Positions 45,817 to 54,808 of a DNA stretch of 64,000 nucleotides are shown piece by piece (within the stretch, counting starts at the first letter, position 1; the number at the start of each line of letters is the position of its first letter). The position numbers were made by a program, and so were the translations under genes. Origin of the DNA: Xanthobacter agilis. Lineage in GTDB: Bacteria > Pseudomonadota > Alphaproteobacteria > Rhizobiales > Xanthobacteraceae. The notes below the pieces were generated by a model. That model was not told the DNA's origin, did no database searches, and was given only the letters and a program-made list of their open reading frames with translations. Location: positions 1 to 64,000 of the forward strand of contig NZ_JABWGX010000001.1 in assembly GCF_021730435.1 (NCBI RefSeq), read 5' to 3'.

Positions 45817-46287
45817 ATGAAATTCGTCCTCTCCGCTGTGGCCGCCACCACCGCCTTGATCGCCCCGGTGGTCGCCGAGGCCCGCCAAGTCACCTTCGAG
45901 ACCACCCTCAAGGCCTATGGCGGCAACGGCGCCTATGTGGTGCTCTACGTCACCGATGCCGCCGGCGTCTACAAGGGCACCTTGTGGATGGCCGGCGGCA
46001 AGGCGAAGTACTATCGCCACCTCAGCGACTGGCAGCGCGTCTCCGGCGGGCGACCGACCGAGATCGACGGCATCACCGGCGCCAGCATCGGCTCAGGCAG
46101 GACGCTGAAGATCAGCCTCGACCTCGCCGATGCCATGATCGACGCCGGATACAAGGTCCATGTCGACACCGCCGTGGAGGACGGCATGGACAATCCCTCC
46201 GAGGTGATCGTACCCCTCGATACCGCAGCCTCCGGCAAGCTGGCGCCGGGCAAGGGCTACGTCAAGTCCTTCACGGTCACCTTCTGA
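45817..46287 (+). CDS. Exported DUF2271 protein with apparent FMN-attachment motif
   Basis: A 156-residue protein with a signal peptide (LSAVAATTALIAPVVAEA, residues 4-21) and the DUF2271 domain (VVLYVTDAAGVYKGTLWMAG). At residues 84-90 it reads DGITGAS. This fits the ApbE-recognised motif D-x-x-(S/T)-G-A-(S/T), making Ser90 (codon 46084-46086) the candidate site for covalent FMN. The apbE gene lies two genes downstream. ATG at 45817 has GAGGAAC 7 bases upstream; the frame from 45769 adds 16 unconserved residues. Flavinylation here is inference from motif and neighbour genes. Confidence 0.82.
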   Translation: MKFVLSAVAATTALIAPVVAEARQVTFETTLKAYGGNGAYVVLYVTDAAGVYKGTLWMAGGKAKYYRHLSDWQRVSGGRPTEIDGITGASIGSGRTLKISLDLADAMIDAGYKVHVDTAVEDGMDNPSEVIVPLDTAASGKLAPGKGYVKSFTVTF

Positions 46288-46305
46288 AGCGATCGGACCT
46301 GATCC

Positions 46306-48492
46306 ATGCTTCGCCGCATTCATGCGCTGCCGGGCGTCGTGCTCGCGCTCGGCCTTACCGTCATGGCCCTCACCGGCGTGGCGCTTTCCGTGCAGCCGGC
46401 GCTCGACCGTCTCGCATCACCGGCGATTCCGGTCGGCACCAGCGTCGCCGCCCTCGCCGAGGCGGTGGCGGCGCGTCACCAGGGCATCGATTCGATCCGC
46501 GTGCGGCCGGACGGCGCCGTCACGGTCGCCTTCACCGACGGCGAAACGCGCGGCGTGGAGCGGGTCGATCCGGCGACCGGGGCCGGGCTTGGTCCCTACC
46601 ATGTCTCAGAAACGACACGCGTCATCACGAATCTGCATCGCGCGTTTCTGACCGGAGATGCGGGGCGGGCCGCCACCGGCGCCGGCGCGCTCGCCATGCT
46701 CGTGCTCACCGTCTCCGGCACCCTCCTCCTCGCCCGCCGCCTCGGCGGAGCGGGCGCGCTGCTGCAGTCCATCCGAGGCACACCGGCCCAGCGCTGGCAC
46801 GGCGAGCTCGGCCGTTTCGCTGCCGCTGGCCTCGTCCTCTCATCCCTCACGGGCGCGTGGATGTCGGCGAGCAGCTTCGGCCTCATCCCCGAACACGAAG
46901 CCGCCGCGCCCATGGTGTCGGCGAACGGCGGCGCGCCTGCTCCGGCCGGCACGCTGGCGGCGCTCAGGGCGACCGATGTGGCGAGCCTGCTCGAGCTGAC
47001 CTTCCCGGCACCCGACGATCCGACCGACACCTACGGCCTGCGGACAAGCCGGGGCGAGGCGCAGATCGATGCGGCGACGGGCGCGGAGCTGTCCTTCACC
47101 CCGGCGACGACGCTCGACCGCCTGAACGGCATGATCCGTACCCTCCACACCGGCCAGGGCGCCTGGGTGCTCGGGCTCGTGCTCGGCCTTTCGGCGGCGG
47201 CGGTTCCGGTGCTCGGCGCGACCGGCATCGCAATGTGGTGGCGCCGCCGCGCCGCCCGGCCGCGCATCGCGATGAACGCGCCCGCCCGTGCTGCCGACAC
47301 CGTCCTCCTGGTGGGCAGCGAAGGCAATTCCACCTGGGGCTTCGCCGCGACGCTGCACGACGCGCTGACTCGCGCCGGCCACCATGTCCACACCGCGGCC
47401 ATGAACGATCTTCAGCCGTTTTCCGCCGTCACCGAACGCCTGCTGCTCCTGGCCGCGACCCATGGCGACGGAGCGGCGCCCGCCTCGGCGACGGTGTTCC
47501 TGTCCCGGCTCGCGCGGCAGGAACGCCGCGTGCCGGTGGCGGTGCTCGGCTTCGGCGACCGCTGCTTTCCGCATTTCTGCGGCTACGCCGAGGAGGTGTC
47601 GGCTGCGCTCACGGCAAACGGCTGGCCGCAGCTCCTGCCGATGAAGCGCATCGATCGGCGTTCGGCGCAGGAGTTCGCCCAATGGGGCCGCGACCTCGGT
47701 ACCGTGCTCGGTCACGACCTCAAGCTCGAGCACGTCGCCGAGCCGCCGAAGACGGTCGCGCTCGAACTCGTCGAACGCGAGGACTATGGCGTGGCCGTCG
47801 GCGCGCCGGTGGCGATCCTGCGCTTCCGGAGGCCAGGAACGGACGGCAAGGCCGGACGCCTGCCGTCGTTCGAGCCCGGCGACCTCGTCGGTATCCTGCC
47901 GCCGGGCCATCCGATGCCGCGCTTCTATTCGCTGGCGTCGTCGTCGTGCTACGGGATGCTGGAGATCTGCGTCCGCCTGCGCGCAGGCGGGCTCTGCTCG
48001 ACCTTCCTGCACGCTCTCGCTCCCGGCGATCGCGTGGAGGCTTTCATCCGCGCCAACCCGACCTTCCGGCCGGCCGCGGGACGGGCGCCGCTCATCCTGA
48101 TCGGCGCCGGCGCCGGCATCGGTCCGCTCGCCGGCCTGGTGCGCGCCAATGCGGCCGGTCGCCCGGTCCACCTCTACTGGGGCGGCCGCAGCCCGTCGTC
48201 GGATTTTCTCTACGAGCACGAACTGGCCCAGCATCTCGCCGAGAAACGCCTGACCTCGCTCCAGACCGCCTTCTCACGCGGTCCGGATGGCGGCGCCTAT
48301 GTGCAGGATCGCATCGCCGCCGACGCGCCTCGCCTGCGCGAGCTGATCCGGCAGGGCGCGCAAATCCTGGTGTGCGGCGGCCGTGACATGGCCCAGGCCG
48401 TGACCTGGGCACTCGATCCGATCGTGCGGCCACTCGGCCTCGACCTTCCCACCCTCAAGTCGTCTGGACGCTATGTCGAAGATGTCTACTGA
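46306..48492 (+). CDS. PepSY membrane protein fused to flavodoxin and reductase domains (PiuB-like)
   Basis: A 728-residue fusion. The first 320 residues form a PepSY-associated membrane part (helices VVLALGLTVMALTGVALSVQ, GAGALAMLVLTVSGTLLLAR, ALGLVLGLSAAAVPVLGATG) with His residues suited to heme (ITNLHRAFL, LHTGQGAWVLG). Residues 335-460 form a flavodoxin-like FMN domain (LLVGSEGNSTWGFAATLHDA). From 470 a sulfite/cytochrome-P450-reductase-type FAD/NADPH module follows: RFYSLASSS, GAGAGIGPLAGLV and YWGGRSPSSDFLY. It resembles Pseudomonas PiuB-type oxidoreductases that move electrons from NADPH across the membrane. Ends overlapping apbE. Confidence 0.85.
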   Translation: MLRRIHALPGVVLALGLTVMALTGVALSVQPALDRLASPAIPVGTSVAALAEAVAARHQGIDSIRVRPDGAVTVAFTDGETRGVERVDPATGAGLGPYHVSETTRVITNLHRAFLTGDAGRAATGAGALAMLVLTVSGTLLLARRLGGAGALLQSIRGTPAQRWHGELGRFAAAGLVLSSLTGAWMSASSFGLIPEHEAAAPMVSANGGAPAPAGTLAALRATDVASLLELTFPAPDDPTDTYGLRTSRGEAQIDAATGAELSFTPATTLDRLNGMIRTLHTGQGAWVLGLVLGLSAAAVPVLGATGIAMWWRRRAARPRIAMNAPARAADTVLLVGSEGNSTWGFAATLHDALTRAGHHVHTAAMNDLQPFSAVTERLLLLAATHGDGAAPASATVFLSRLARQERRVPVAVLGFGDRCFPHFCGYAEEVSAALTANGWPQLLPMKRIDRRSAQEFAQWGRDLGTVLGHDLKLEHVAEPPKTVALELVEREDYGVAVGAPVAILRFRRPGTDGKAGRLPSFEPGDLVGILPPGHPMPRFYSLASSSCYGMLEICVRLRAGGLCSTFLHALAPGDRVEAFIRANPTFRPAAGRAPLILIGAGAGIGPLAGLVRANAAGRPVHLYWGGRSPSSDFLYEHELAQHLAEKRLTSLQTAFSRGPDGGAYVQDRIAADAPRLRELIRQGAQILVCGGRDMAQAVTWALDPIVRPLGLDLPTLKSSGRYVEDVY

Positions 48493-49429
48493 TTCAGCTC
48501 AAGGCGCGCTGGAGCCCCGCCGCCACGCCCTCAGCGGCCCCGCCATGGGCGCGCGCTGGTCGGCGGTGTTTTTCGCCGTAGGCGGCGTGGACGAGGGGGC
48601 GCTCACCCGCCGCCTTCAGGGCACCCTCGACCGTGTCGAGCGCCAGATGTCCACCTGGCGGCCGGATTCCGACCTGGAGCAGCTCAACGCCGCCCCCCTC
48701 GGCACCTGGGTGGCCATTCCCCGCGAGCTGATGGGCGTGCTCGCCGCGGCCCTTGAGATCGGCCGCCTGTCGGGGGGCGCGTTCGACATCGGCGTGGGCG
48801 ATCTGGTCCAGGCCTGGGGCTTCGGGTGCGGCACGCGCGTGCCCGACGGCGGACGCATCGCCGCGCTTGCGGGGCGTCCCTCCTTCGAGCCGCCGAAGAC
48901 CCTGCAGCTCGACCCGGCGGGCTACCGCGCGCGCCGGCTGGCGCCGCTGCGGCTCGATCTGTCCGGCATCGCCAAGGGCTTCGGCGTGGACGAGCTGGCG
49001 CGGGAGATGACGGAGGCGGGCCTGTCCTCTTGGCTCGTGGGCATCGACGGGGAGATGCGCGCGGCGGGCACGAAGCCGGATGGCCGACCCTGGGCGGTCG
49101 CCCACGAGACGCCAGTCCCCGGCGTGCGGGACGTCCTCGGGGTGCTGGAGCTGTCCGGTGCCGCCGTCGCAACCTCGGGCAGCTATCGCCATCAGGTGGA
49201 GGTGGCGGGCAGGAGGCTCTCCCACACCATGGACCCCTCGCGCGGCGCGCCATTGGAGAACGACCTCGCCGCCGTCACCGTGCTCAGCGACACCTGCATG
49301 GCCGCCGATGCCTGGGCGACGGCGCTGATGGTGCGCGGCGCGCAGGACGGCCCGGCCCTCGCCCGCCGGCTCGGCCTCGCCGCGCTGTTCGTCGGGAGCG
49401 AGGGAGAGGTGGTGGCGACGTGGCCGTGA
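48473..49429 (+). CDS. apbE: FAD:protein FMN transferase (ApbE)
   Basis: A 318-residue ApbE without a signal peptide, so probably cytoplasmic or anchored differently from the usual lipoprotein. Seen: FDIGVGDLVQAWGFGCG near residue 100, DLSGIAKGFGVDELA near 162, LVGIDGEMRAAG near 190, ATSGSYRHQ near 238, HTMDPSRGAPL near 254 and the magnesium-site region DTCMAADAWATALMV. ApbE moves FMN from FAD to Thr/Ser of target proteins; DUF2271 is the obvious target here. It overlaps the reductase gene by 20 bases; the family normally acts outside the membrane, so the missing signal is noteworthy. Confidence 0.9.
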   Translation: MSKMSTDSAQGALEPRRHALSGPAMGARWSAVFFAVGGVDEGALTRRLQGTLDRVERQMSTWRPDSDLEQLNAAPLGTWVAIPRELMGVLAAALEIGRLSGGAFDIGVGDLVQAWGFGCGTRVPDGGRIAALAGRPSFEPPKTLQLDPAGYRARRLAPLRLDLSGIAKGFGVDELAREMTEAGLSSWLVGIDGEMRAAGTKPDGRPWAVAHETPVPGVRDVLGVLELSGAAVATSGSYRHQVEVAGRRLSHTMDPSRGAPLENDLAAVTVLSDTCMAADAWATALMVRGAQDGPALARRLGLAALFVGSEGEVVATWP

Positions 49430-49587
49430 CCAGCCATGCCTCATGGACTGGCGGCGCAATCCTGCCTCGGGTCCATTCCCTTGCGTCCTCTCAATGCGGC
49501 CGCAGCCGTTTCCGGGTGTTCTTCCCGGTGGAGGTGCCCGCTCAGGATCAATGGCGAACCGTCGGGGTGTGAAAGGAAACCGGAGAC

Positions 49588-50940
49588 ATGAGACACATCA
49601 AGCAGGTCCTTGTTGGCCTCCTCGCCCTCGTATCGCTGCTGTGGGTCGCGGCCGAGCCCGGGGTGTTCCAGTCAGCCGGGTTCTTCGCGATTCGGGCGGT
49701 CGCCGTGCAGTACACGGGCGTGCTCGCCATCGCGCTCATGAGCGTGGCGATGATGCTGGCGCTGCGTCCGCGTTGGCCCGAGCGCTGGATGGGCGGCCTC
49801 GACAAGATGTACCGGCTCCACAAATGGCTCGGCATCACCGCGCTCATCGTTGCCATCATCCACTGGCTGTGGACGCAGGGGCCGAAGTGGGCCGTGGGCT
49901 GGGGTCTTCTGGAGCGGCCCGCCCGTGGGGACCGCCCGCCCATCGAAAACCAGGTGGAGGCCGCTTTCTCAAGCCTGCGCGGCACCGCCGAGGGAGTGGG
50001 CGAATGGGCTTTCTATGCAGTTGTGGCGCTGATCGCGCTGGCGCTGGTCCGGGCCTTTCCCTACCGCTTGTTCTATAAGACCCATCGCCTGCTGGCGCTC
50101 GCTTATCTGGTGCTGATGTTCCACTCGGTGGTGCTCCTGACCCTCGCCGACTGGATGACGCCGCTCGGCGCCGCGATGGCGGTGCTGCTGGCCGGCGGCA
50201 CCTTCTCGGCCGGGGTGGTGGTGGTGCGCCGCGTCGGCGCAGCGCGGCAGGTGAAGGGACGCATCGCCGAACTCACCTATTATCCGGGCGTGAAGGCGCT
50301 CGAGACCGTCATCGACGTGCCCGCCGGCTGGCCGGGCCACCGTCCCGGACAATTCGCCTTCGCCATGTCGGATGCCTCCGAAGGCGCGCATCCCTACACC
50401 ATCGCCTCGGGCTGGCACCCGGACCATCCGCGGATCACCTTCGTGACCAAGGAACTGGGCGACCACACCAGGGGGCTGAAGGAGCGGCTCAAGGTGGGCC
50501 AGGAGGTGCGGGTGGAGGGGCCATATGGCTGCTTCACCTTCGACGACGATTGCCGCAGCCAGATCTGGATCGGTGGCGGCATCGGTATCACGCCGTTCAT
50601 CGCCCGCATGAAGCACATGGCCTTGCGCGGCGAGGCGCCCGACTGGCCGCAGGGCCAGGTCGCCGATCTGTTCCACACCACCAGCGATGTGGACGAGGTG
50701 GCGCTTGCAAAGCTCGCCGAGGATGCCAGAGCTGCCCAGGTACAATTGCATCTGCTGATCGACGCGCGCGATGGCCGGCTGACCGGCGCCCGCATCCGCG
50801 ATGCCGTGCCGGACTGGCGTGACGCCAGCATCTGGTTCTGCGGCCCGGCCGGCTTCGGGGCGGCGCTGCGGGCCGATTTCGCCACCGAGGGCTTCCCGGT
50901 GGATAAGCGCTTCCACCAGGAACTCTTCGACATGCGGTGA
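49588..50940 (+). CDS. Ferric-reductase-like transmembrane flavoprotein
   Basis: A 450-residue protein. The membrane part (residues 1-205, about six helices) has ferric-reductase-type His ligands in YRLHKWLGITALIVAIIHWL and KTHRLLALAYLVLMFHSVVL. The C-terminal part (215-450) is an FAD/NAD(P)H module with HRPGQFAFAM, the dinucleotide motif GGGIGITPFIA near 330 and terminal PVDKRFHQELFDMR. It can pass electrons from NAD(P)H to hemes and the periplasmic side. With ApbE and the PepSY fusion it suggests two routes feeding one flavinylated periplasmic carrier. Start ATG 49588 follows GGAGAC. Confidence 0.88.
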   Translation: MRHIKQVLVGLLALVSLLWVAAEPGVFQSAGFFAIRAVAVQYTGVLAIALMSVAMMLALRPRWPERWMGGLDKMYRLHKWLGITALIVAIIHWLWTQGPKWAVGWGLLERPARGDRPPIENQVEAAFSSLRGTAEGVGEWAFYAVVALIALALVRAFPYRLFYKTHRLLALAYLVLMFHSVVLLTLADWMTPLGAAMAVLLAGGTFSAGVVVVRRVGAARQVKGRIAELTYYPGVKALETVIDVPAGWPGHRPGQFAFAMSDASEGAHPYTIASGWHPDHPRITFVTKELGDHTRGLKERLKVGQEVRVEGPYGCFTFDDDCRSQIWIGGGIGITPFIARMKHMALRGEAPDWPQGQVADLFHTTSDVDEVALAKLAEDARAAQVQLHLLIDARDGRLTGARIRDAVPDWRDASIWFCGPAGFGAALRADFATEGFPVDKRFHQELFDMR

Positions 50941-50981
50941 GGGGCCTCGGCACACTCGCAATGGATGCGTTCAGGCTCGTG

Positions 50982-51165
50982 TCACCGATCCGTCTTCGGA
51001 AAAACGAGGCGGATGCGCACACCGCGGCCGGGGGCGTCCTCGACGCGCACGGCTCCGCCGTGCAGCGTCATGATGGTGGAAACGATGGCGAGCCTCGGCC
51101 CGGCACCGTCGGGCCGGCTTCGGTCCAGGCGGTGGAAGCGATTGAGAAGACCGGCTCCGCGATCT
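50982..51165 (-). pseudogene. Histidine kinase C-terminal fragment
   Basis: About 58 codons read as the end of a kinase ATPase domain: FHRLDRSRPDGAG, then RLAIVSTIMTLHGGAVRVED and VRIRLVFPKTDR. They match the C-terminus of the complete kinase at 52145-53509 (FRRLDKSASDGAGLGLAIVS) except that the G2 motif is damaged (GAGPRLAIV for GAGLGLAIV). Nothing of the kinase core precedes it. A remnant of a duplicated or replaced two-component gene. Confidence 0.7.
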
Positions 51166-51360
51166 TCCGGTGTCCGATCCGCGAGCGCCCTGCGGCAACG
51201 ACATCGAGTCGCAGGGCGCCGCGATCGGCTGCACGAATTTCGCGGCTGCGCTCGATTAAGCGACTCCGCAATCTCTCAAGTCTTTCGGCAGACAGTGCCG
51301 GTACGCCAAATTCGGGCGGCAGGCTGATATCGGGAAAGGTCGTATGAGACCGTCCGTCTC
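51166..51360. other. Unassigned stretch right of the kinase fragment
   Basis: The minus strand reads as a short Arg-rich helical frame (RSRLIERSREIRAADRGALR) that I cannot place. It may be further kinase or regulator debris. No complete gene. Confidence 0.35.
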
Positions 51361-52020
51361 TTACTCTTTGACCCGCGTGAGCGTGCTGATATCGGTATGG
51401 GTGAATGGCTTACCATACACATGCAGGATCGTTTCCTGCGTGTATTGCATGGTATTTCCAGACAACTCATAAGTGACAGTGAATTTTTCCGTCTTGTCGT
51501 TTGCTGCCATATAGTCCGATTGGCCGATGCCCACGTTCTGGGCCGTCAGGGTAAGCGTGGTATCCGGTTTTCCCGTTGCCACAACGCACACAGCCCTGGG
51601 GATGCAAAACGAGTTATATATTGTCTGATTTGCCTTGTCGTAAATGAGATATCCGACTTGGTCGTGAAACTGTTTCTTGTCGCTCTTGCGGAAAACCATC
51701 TGGTGATAAAAAATTGCCGTCAGATGCTGGCTGCTCGCGTTTGTGGCATCGCCGGCTGGCGTGAATCTTATGGTCTCGTAATAAGGCGAAGCAGCACCGC
51801 CTCCTTTACCCACTTCGGAACCTTCCCGGCCGGGAGCCACGTCCAATCCTTCGTCGTCCTGAGTCTTCCAGGTCCCGACGAACTTGGCGAGTGGGCCGTA
51901 ATCCAGCCCGTTGATAACAGTTTCTGTCTCAGATGTAGCGGCAACGGCGTATAGTGCGGGGAGCATGAGGCCAGCAATCGCGCTGGCAACGAGGAGGCTT
52001 CGGGAGAATTTCACGATCAA
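51361..52020 (-). CDS. Exported heme-binding beta-barrel (nitrobindin-like) protein
   Basis: A 219-residue protein with a signal peptide (SLLVASAIAGLMLPALYAVA). The mature part reads LDYGPLAKFVGTWKTQDDEG, then YYETIRFTPAGDATNASSQH and YHQMVFRKSDKKQFHDQVGY, as in FABP/nitrobindin-like heme-binding barrels (DUF1794-like). The GTW motif and His near the end of the second stretch are consistent with such a fold. The sequence is lower in GC than its neighbours. Heme or fatty-acid binding is inferred; export is unusual for the family. It lies between the kinase remnant and a complete two-component system. Confidence 0.65.
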   Translation of the reverse strand: MIVKFSRSLLVASAIAGLMLPALYAVAATSETETVINGLDYGPLAKFVGTWKTQDDEGLDVAPGREGSEVGKGGGAASPYYETIRFTPAGDATNASSQHLTAIFYHQMVFRKSDKKQFHDQVGYLIYDKANQTIYNSFCIPRAVCVVATGKPDTTLTLTAQNVGIGQSDYMAANDKTEKFTVTYELSGNTMQYTQETILHVYGKPFTHTDISTLTRVKE

Positions 52021-52144
52021 TCTCCTGACTGGATATCAGCTTTCATCAGAACAACGGCTCATCGACAGCTCGATAGCATGAGCGCTCTGACAAAAGCCTG
52101 ACGATGGGCCGAACTCGGGGAGCTCTTCGCCAATGCGTTGAGGC

Positions 52145-53509
52145 TCACCCGCACGGGAAGATGAGACGCATGAGCGCCCCGCCGCCGGGTGCGTCCTCAA
52201 TCCGGACATCGCCGTTGTGCAGCTCCATGGTGGTGGAGACGATCGCGAGGCCCAGCCCCGCCCCGTCCGAAGCACTTTTGTCCAGGCGCCGAAAGCGTTC
52301 CAGCACGTCGCCGCGCCGCTCCGGGGGGATGCCGGGGCCATGGTCGCGCACCGCGCACTGGCCCCCAGGGCCCGTAGTCACCTCGACGGCGGTGCCCGCC
52401 GGCGTGTGGGCCAAAGCATTTTCCACGAGGTTCCGCAACGCCCGGCCGATGGCGTCGCCGTGGCCGTGCACGCGCGCCGCTCCCGCGTCCCGAAAGGCGA
52501 TGGTTCGACCGCGCATGACCGCGAGCGGCGTCAGCTCAGCCACCACCTCGCGGGCGATGGCGCCCAGATCGGCCTGGGCATCCGGCGCGAGTTCCAATGC
52601 GGTCGCGTGCGACATGTCGAGCATCTGGTCTACAAGGCGTTTCATGCGCTGCGCGTCGGCCACGAGCTTTGCCTTCTCGACGCTGTCCGGCAGCTTGCCG
52701 ATGCTCAGCATCATGATGGCGAGCGGAGTGCGCAGCTCATGGGCCGCATCCCCCGCGAAGTCCCTCAGGGCGCGCACGGAGCGCTCGATGCGCGCCAGCA
52801 TGGCGTTGACCGCCGTCACCAGCGCCTGCACCTCCCGCAGCGAGGGCTCCGCCCTGATCCGCGTGGACACCTGGGCCGGATCAATCCGGTCGATGGCGGC
52901 GATGGTGCTCTCGAGCGGCTTCAGCGTGGTGCGCACCACGCTGAAATTGAACAGGAGGAACATGAGCGAGAGCAGGATGAGCGGCAAGATCACGTGGAAG
53001 CGGATCTCGTTGAAGATGACCGGCACGAACGGCCGGAAGCCCTCGCCGGCGATGGCCACCGTGATCCAGTAGGGATGCCGTCCGACCTCGACGCGGCGGG
53101 TGCCGGTAAGCAGGAAGCGGCTGTCCCAGCTCTCGCGCTGGGTCCGGATGACCAGGAACGACAGGGGCGGCTCGTCGGCGATCTTCAGGCTGGCGTCGTC
53201 GAACCGCGCCACCACCGCGCCGCCGCGCTCGTGGATCAGGAAGGCCCGCCGTGTGCCGGAGGCGAGCGGATATTGCAGGTCTTCCGAAACCGGGTTGCCG
53301 GCGGCCCCCCTCATCTGCGGGATCTCCCGGGCGATCCGGTCCGCCTCCGCGGTCACGAGCAGGTGGTCGAGCTCGTTGGGATTGTTGACATACATCCGCA
53401 CGACGACGAGCAGCTCGACCACCAGGAAGACGAGCCCCACCAGAGCGAGGCGCACTGAGAGGCGAAAGAAGAGGCTGCGCGGCACGACGGGCAGGCGGCT
53501 CGCGGTCAT
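52145..53509 (-). CDS. Sensor histidine kinase of the cytochrome b module
   Basis: A 454-residue kinase: helix LFFRLSVRLALVGLVFLVVE, a periplasmic sensor of about 130 residues, helix ILPLILLSLMFLLFNFSVVR, HAMP, H-box GDAAHELRTPLAIMMLSIGK, N-box ALRNLVENALAHT, G1 DHGPGIPPE and G2 GAGLGLAIVSTTM, all intact. Overlaps the regulator by 4 bases. It resembles the broken kinase at 50982 in its C-terminus. Confidence 0.9.
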   Translation of the reverse strand: MTASRLPVVPRSLFFRLSVRLALVGLVFLVVELLVVVRMYVNNPNELDHLLVTAEADRIAREIPQMRGAAGNPVSEDLQYPLASGTRRAFLIHERGGAVVARFDDASLKIADEPPLSFLVIRTQRESWDSRFLLTGTRRVEVGRHPYWITVAIAGEGFRPFVPVIFNEIRFHVILPLILLSLMFLLFNFSVVRTTLKPLESTIAAIDRIDPAQVSTRIRAEPSLREVQALVTAVNAMLARIERSVRALRDFAGDAAHELRTPLAIMMLSIGKLPDSVEKAKLVADAQRMKRLVDQMLDMSHATALELAPDAQADLGAIAREVVAELTPLAVMRGRTIAFRDAGAARVHGHGDAIGRALRNLVENALAHTPAGTAVEVTTGPGGQCAVRDHGPGIPPERRGDVLERFRRLDKSASDGAGLGLAIVSTTMELHNGDVRIEDAPGGGALMRLIFPCG

Positions 53510-54225
53510 GGGGTTTCCCGTTCCGCGCCGGCATCGGCGGGATGCGGTACCGGCACCAGCATGTAGCCGACGCCGTGGGCGGTGTGCAGGATCACGTCCG
53601 CTCCGGCGGCGCCAAGGCGTCGGCGCAGGCGCGAGGCCGCCGCCTCCAGAGCGTTGGGCGTAACCTCGGACGAAAGGGCGTACATGGCCTCTTCGAGGCT
53701 GGTCTTGCTCACCACATGCCCGGCCCGCCGCATCAGGCGTTCCAACAGGTCCAGCTCCCGCGGTGGCACGTGGATCACGCGGCCGCCGACGCGCACCTCG
53801 CGGGCGACGGTGTCGAAATCGAGGTTCCCCAGGCTCAGGGTGATGCCGAGGCAGCCGCCGGGACGGCGCAGCAAAGCGCGGCAGCGCGCCGCCAGCTCCG
53901 CCATGTCGAACGGCTTCACCAGATAGTCGTCGGCTCCCGAATCGAGGCCGCCCACCCGGTCGCCGAGACCGTTGCGGGCGGTGATCACCAGGATGGGAGC
54001 GCCGCTCCCCGTCCGCCGGACGGCGCGGATGAAATCCACACCGTCGCCGTCCGGCATGCCGAGGTCGATGAGCAGGAGGTCATAAGGCGTCACGGCCATG
54101 CTTTCCCACGCGACGCTCAAGGAGGCGAAGCGGTCGAGCACGAAGCCCTCGGCCTCCAGGCCCTCTGCGATCAGGATCGCGAGCCGGGGGTTATCCTCCG
54201 CGAGCAGAACCCGCATGGTCGACAT
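53506..54225 (-). CDS. OmpR-family response regulator of the cytochrome b module
   Basis: A 239-residue regulator: receiver MRVLLAEDNPRLAILIAEGL, phosphoacceptor Asp in YDLLLIDLGMPDGDGVDFIR, Lys in YLVKPFDMAELAA; winged helix with VPPRELDLLERLMRRAGHVV and ending HTAHGVGYMLVPVPHP. Overlaps the kinase (downstream) by 4 bases and the cytochrome gene (upstream) by 35 bases. ATG at 54216 (MRVLLAED) is an alternative start. Confidence 0.9.
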   Translation of the reverse strand: MSTMRVLLAEDNPRLAILIAEGLEAEGFVLDRFASLSVAWESMAVTPYDLLLIDLGMPDGDGVDFIRAVRRTGSGAPILVITARNGLGDRVGGLDSGADDYLVKPFDMAELAARCRALLRRPGGCLGITLSLGNLDFDTVAREVRVGGRVIHVPPRELDLLERLMRRAGHVVSKTSLEEAMYALSSEVTPNALEAAASRLRRRLGAAGADVILHTAHGVGYMLVPVPHPADAGAERETP

Positions 54226-54805
54226 CCGTTCCGCGGGCGCGGCGCTTGCGCCCCGTGATCATGGCGAGCACCAGATTTTCCCGGTGTGCCAAGCTTTCTG
54301 CAATGGCGGCGAGCACGTGCACCGCCGCCATGGCGAGAATGAGGTTGGCGGCGATCTCATGGGCTTCCTCCACCCACTCCTTGCCCCAGAAAGCATCGAT
54401 GGTCTGCATCCAGCCGGTGAGGCAGGTGGCGGCGAGCAGACCCATGAGGAGGAGCATCATCACCGCCCCGGCGGGATTGTGGCCGACATAGCGTCGGTCA
54501 CGCCGGTCGAGCACCGCGCGCATATGGTCAGCGAAGGTCCGCGGGGACGGAACGAAATCGCGGAACCGTGCGTGAACGGTGCCGACGAAGCCCCACACCA
54601 CGCGAACGGCGAGCAGGGCGGCGACGGTGTAGCCTACGTAGCGGTGGAGCGCTTTGCCGTCCTCCAGCACGAAGCTGTTGAGCACGACGCCGAGCACCAC
54701 CGTCCAGTGGAAGATCCGCACCAGCGGATCCCACACCGGAACGGTATAGCGGACGTGCGCGGCGGCGCGCGCTGATGCCTCGGATCGAGGGGGCAGCATG
54801 GCCAT
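54191..54805 (-). CDS. Membrane b-type cytochrome (cytochrome b561-like)
   Basis: A 204-residue, four-helix membrane protein. Heme ligand candidates: His in VRIFHWTVVLGVV, in KALHRYVGYTVAALLAVRVV and in EAHEIAANLILAMAAVHVLA. The motif WDPLVRIFHW and VGYTVAALLAVRVVWGFVG are typical of the b561/Ni-Fe-hydrogenase-like cytochrome b family. Probably a quinone-linked electron carrier. Its end overlaps the response regulator, and it lies 3 bases downstream of the PepSY-like gene, so all are co-expressed. Confidence 0.88.
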   Translation of the reverse strand: MAMLPPRSEASARAAAHVRYTVPVWDPLVRIFHWTVVLGVVLNSFVLEDGKALHRYVGYTVAALLAVRVVWGFVGTVHARFRDFVPSPRTFADHMRAVLDRRDRRYVGHNPAGAVMMLLLMGLLAATCLTGWMQTIDAFWGKEWVEEAHEIAANLILAMAAVHVLAAIAESLAHRENLVLAMITGRKRRARGTDVDHAGSARGG

Positions 54806-54808
54806 GGT

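Noticed and set aside
46840-48234. A 464-codon minus-strand open frame
   Set aside because: Antisense to the PepSY-reductase fusion with no motifs.
45525-48386. A 953-codon plus-strand open frame
   Set aside because: It overlaps the His/Asp-rich, DUF2271 and PepSY-reductase genes in another frame and shows no domain; the real genes have signal peptides and family motifs.
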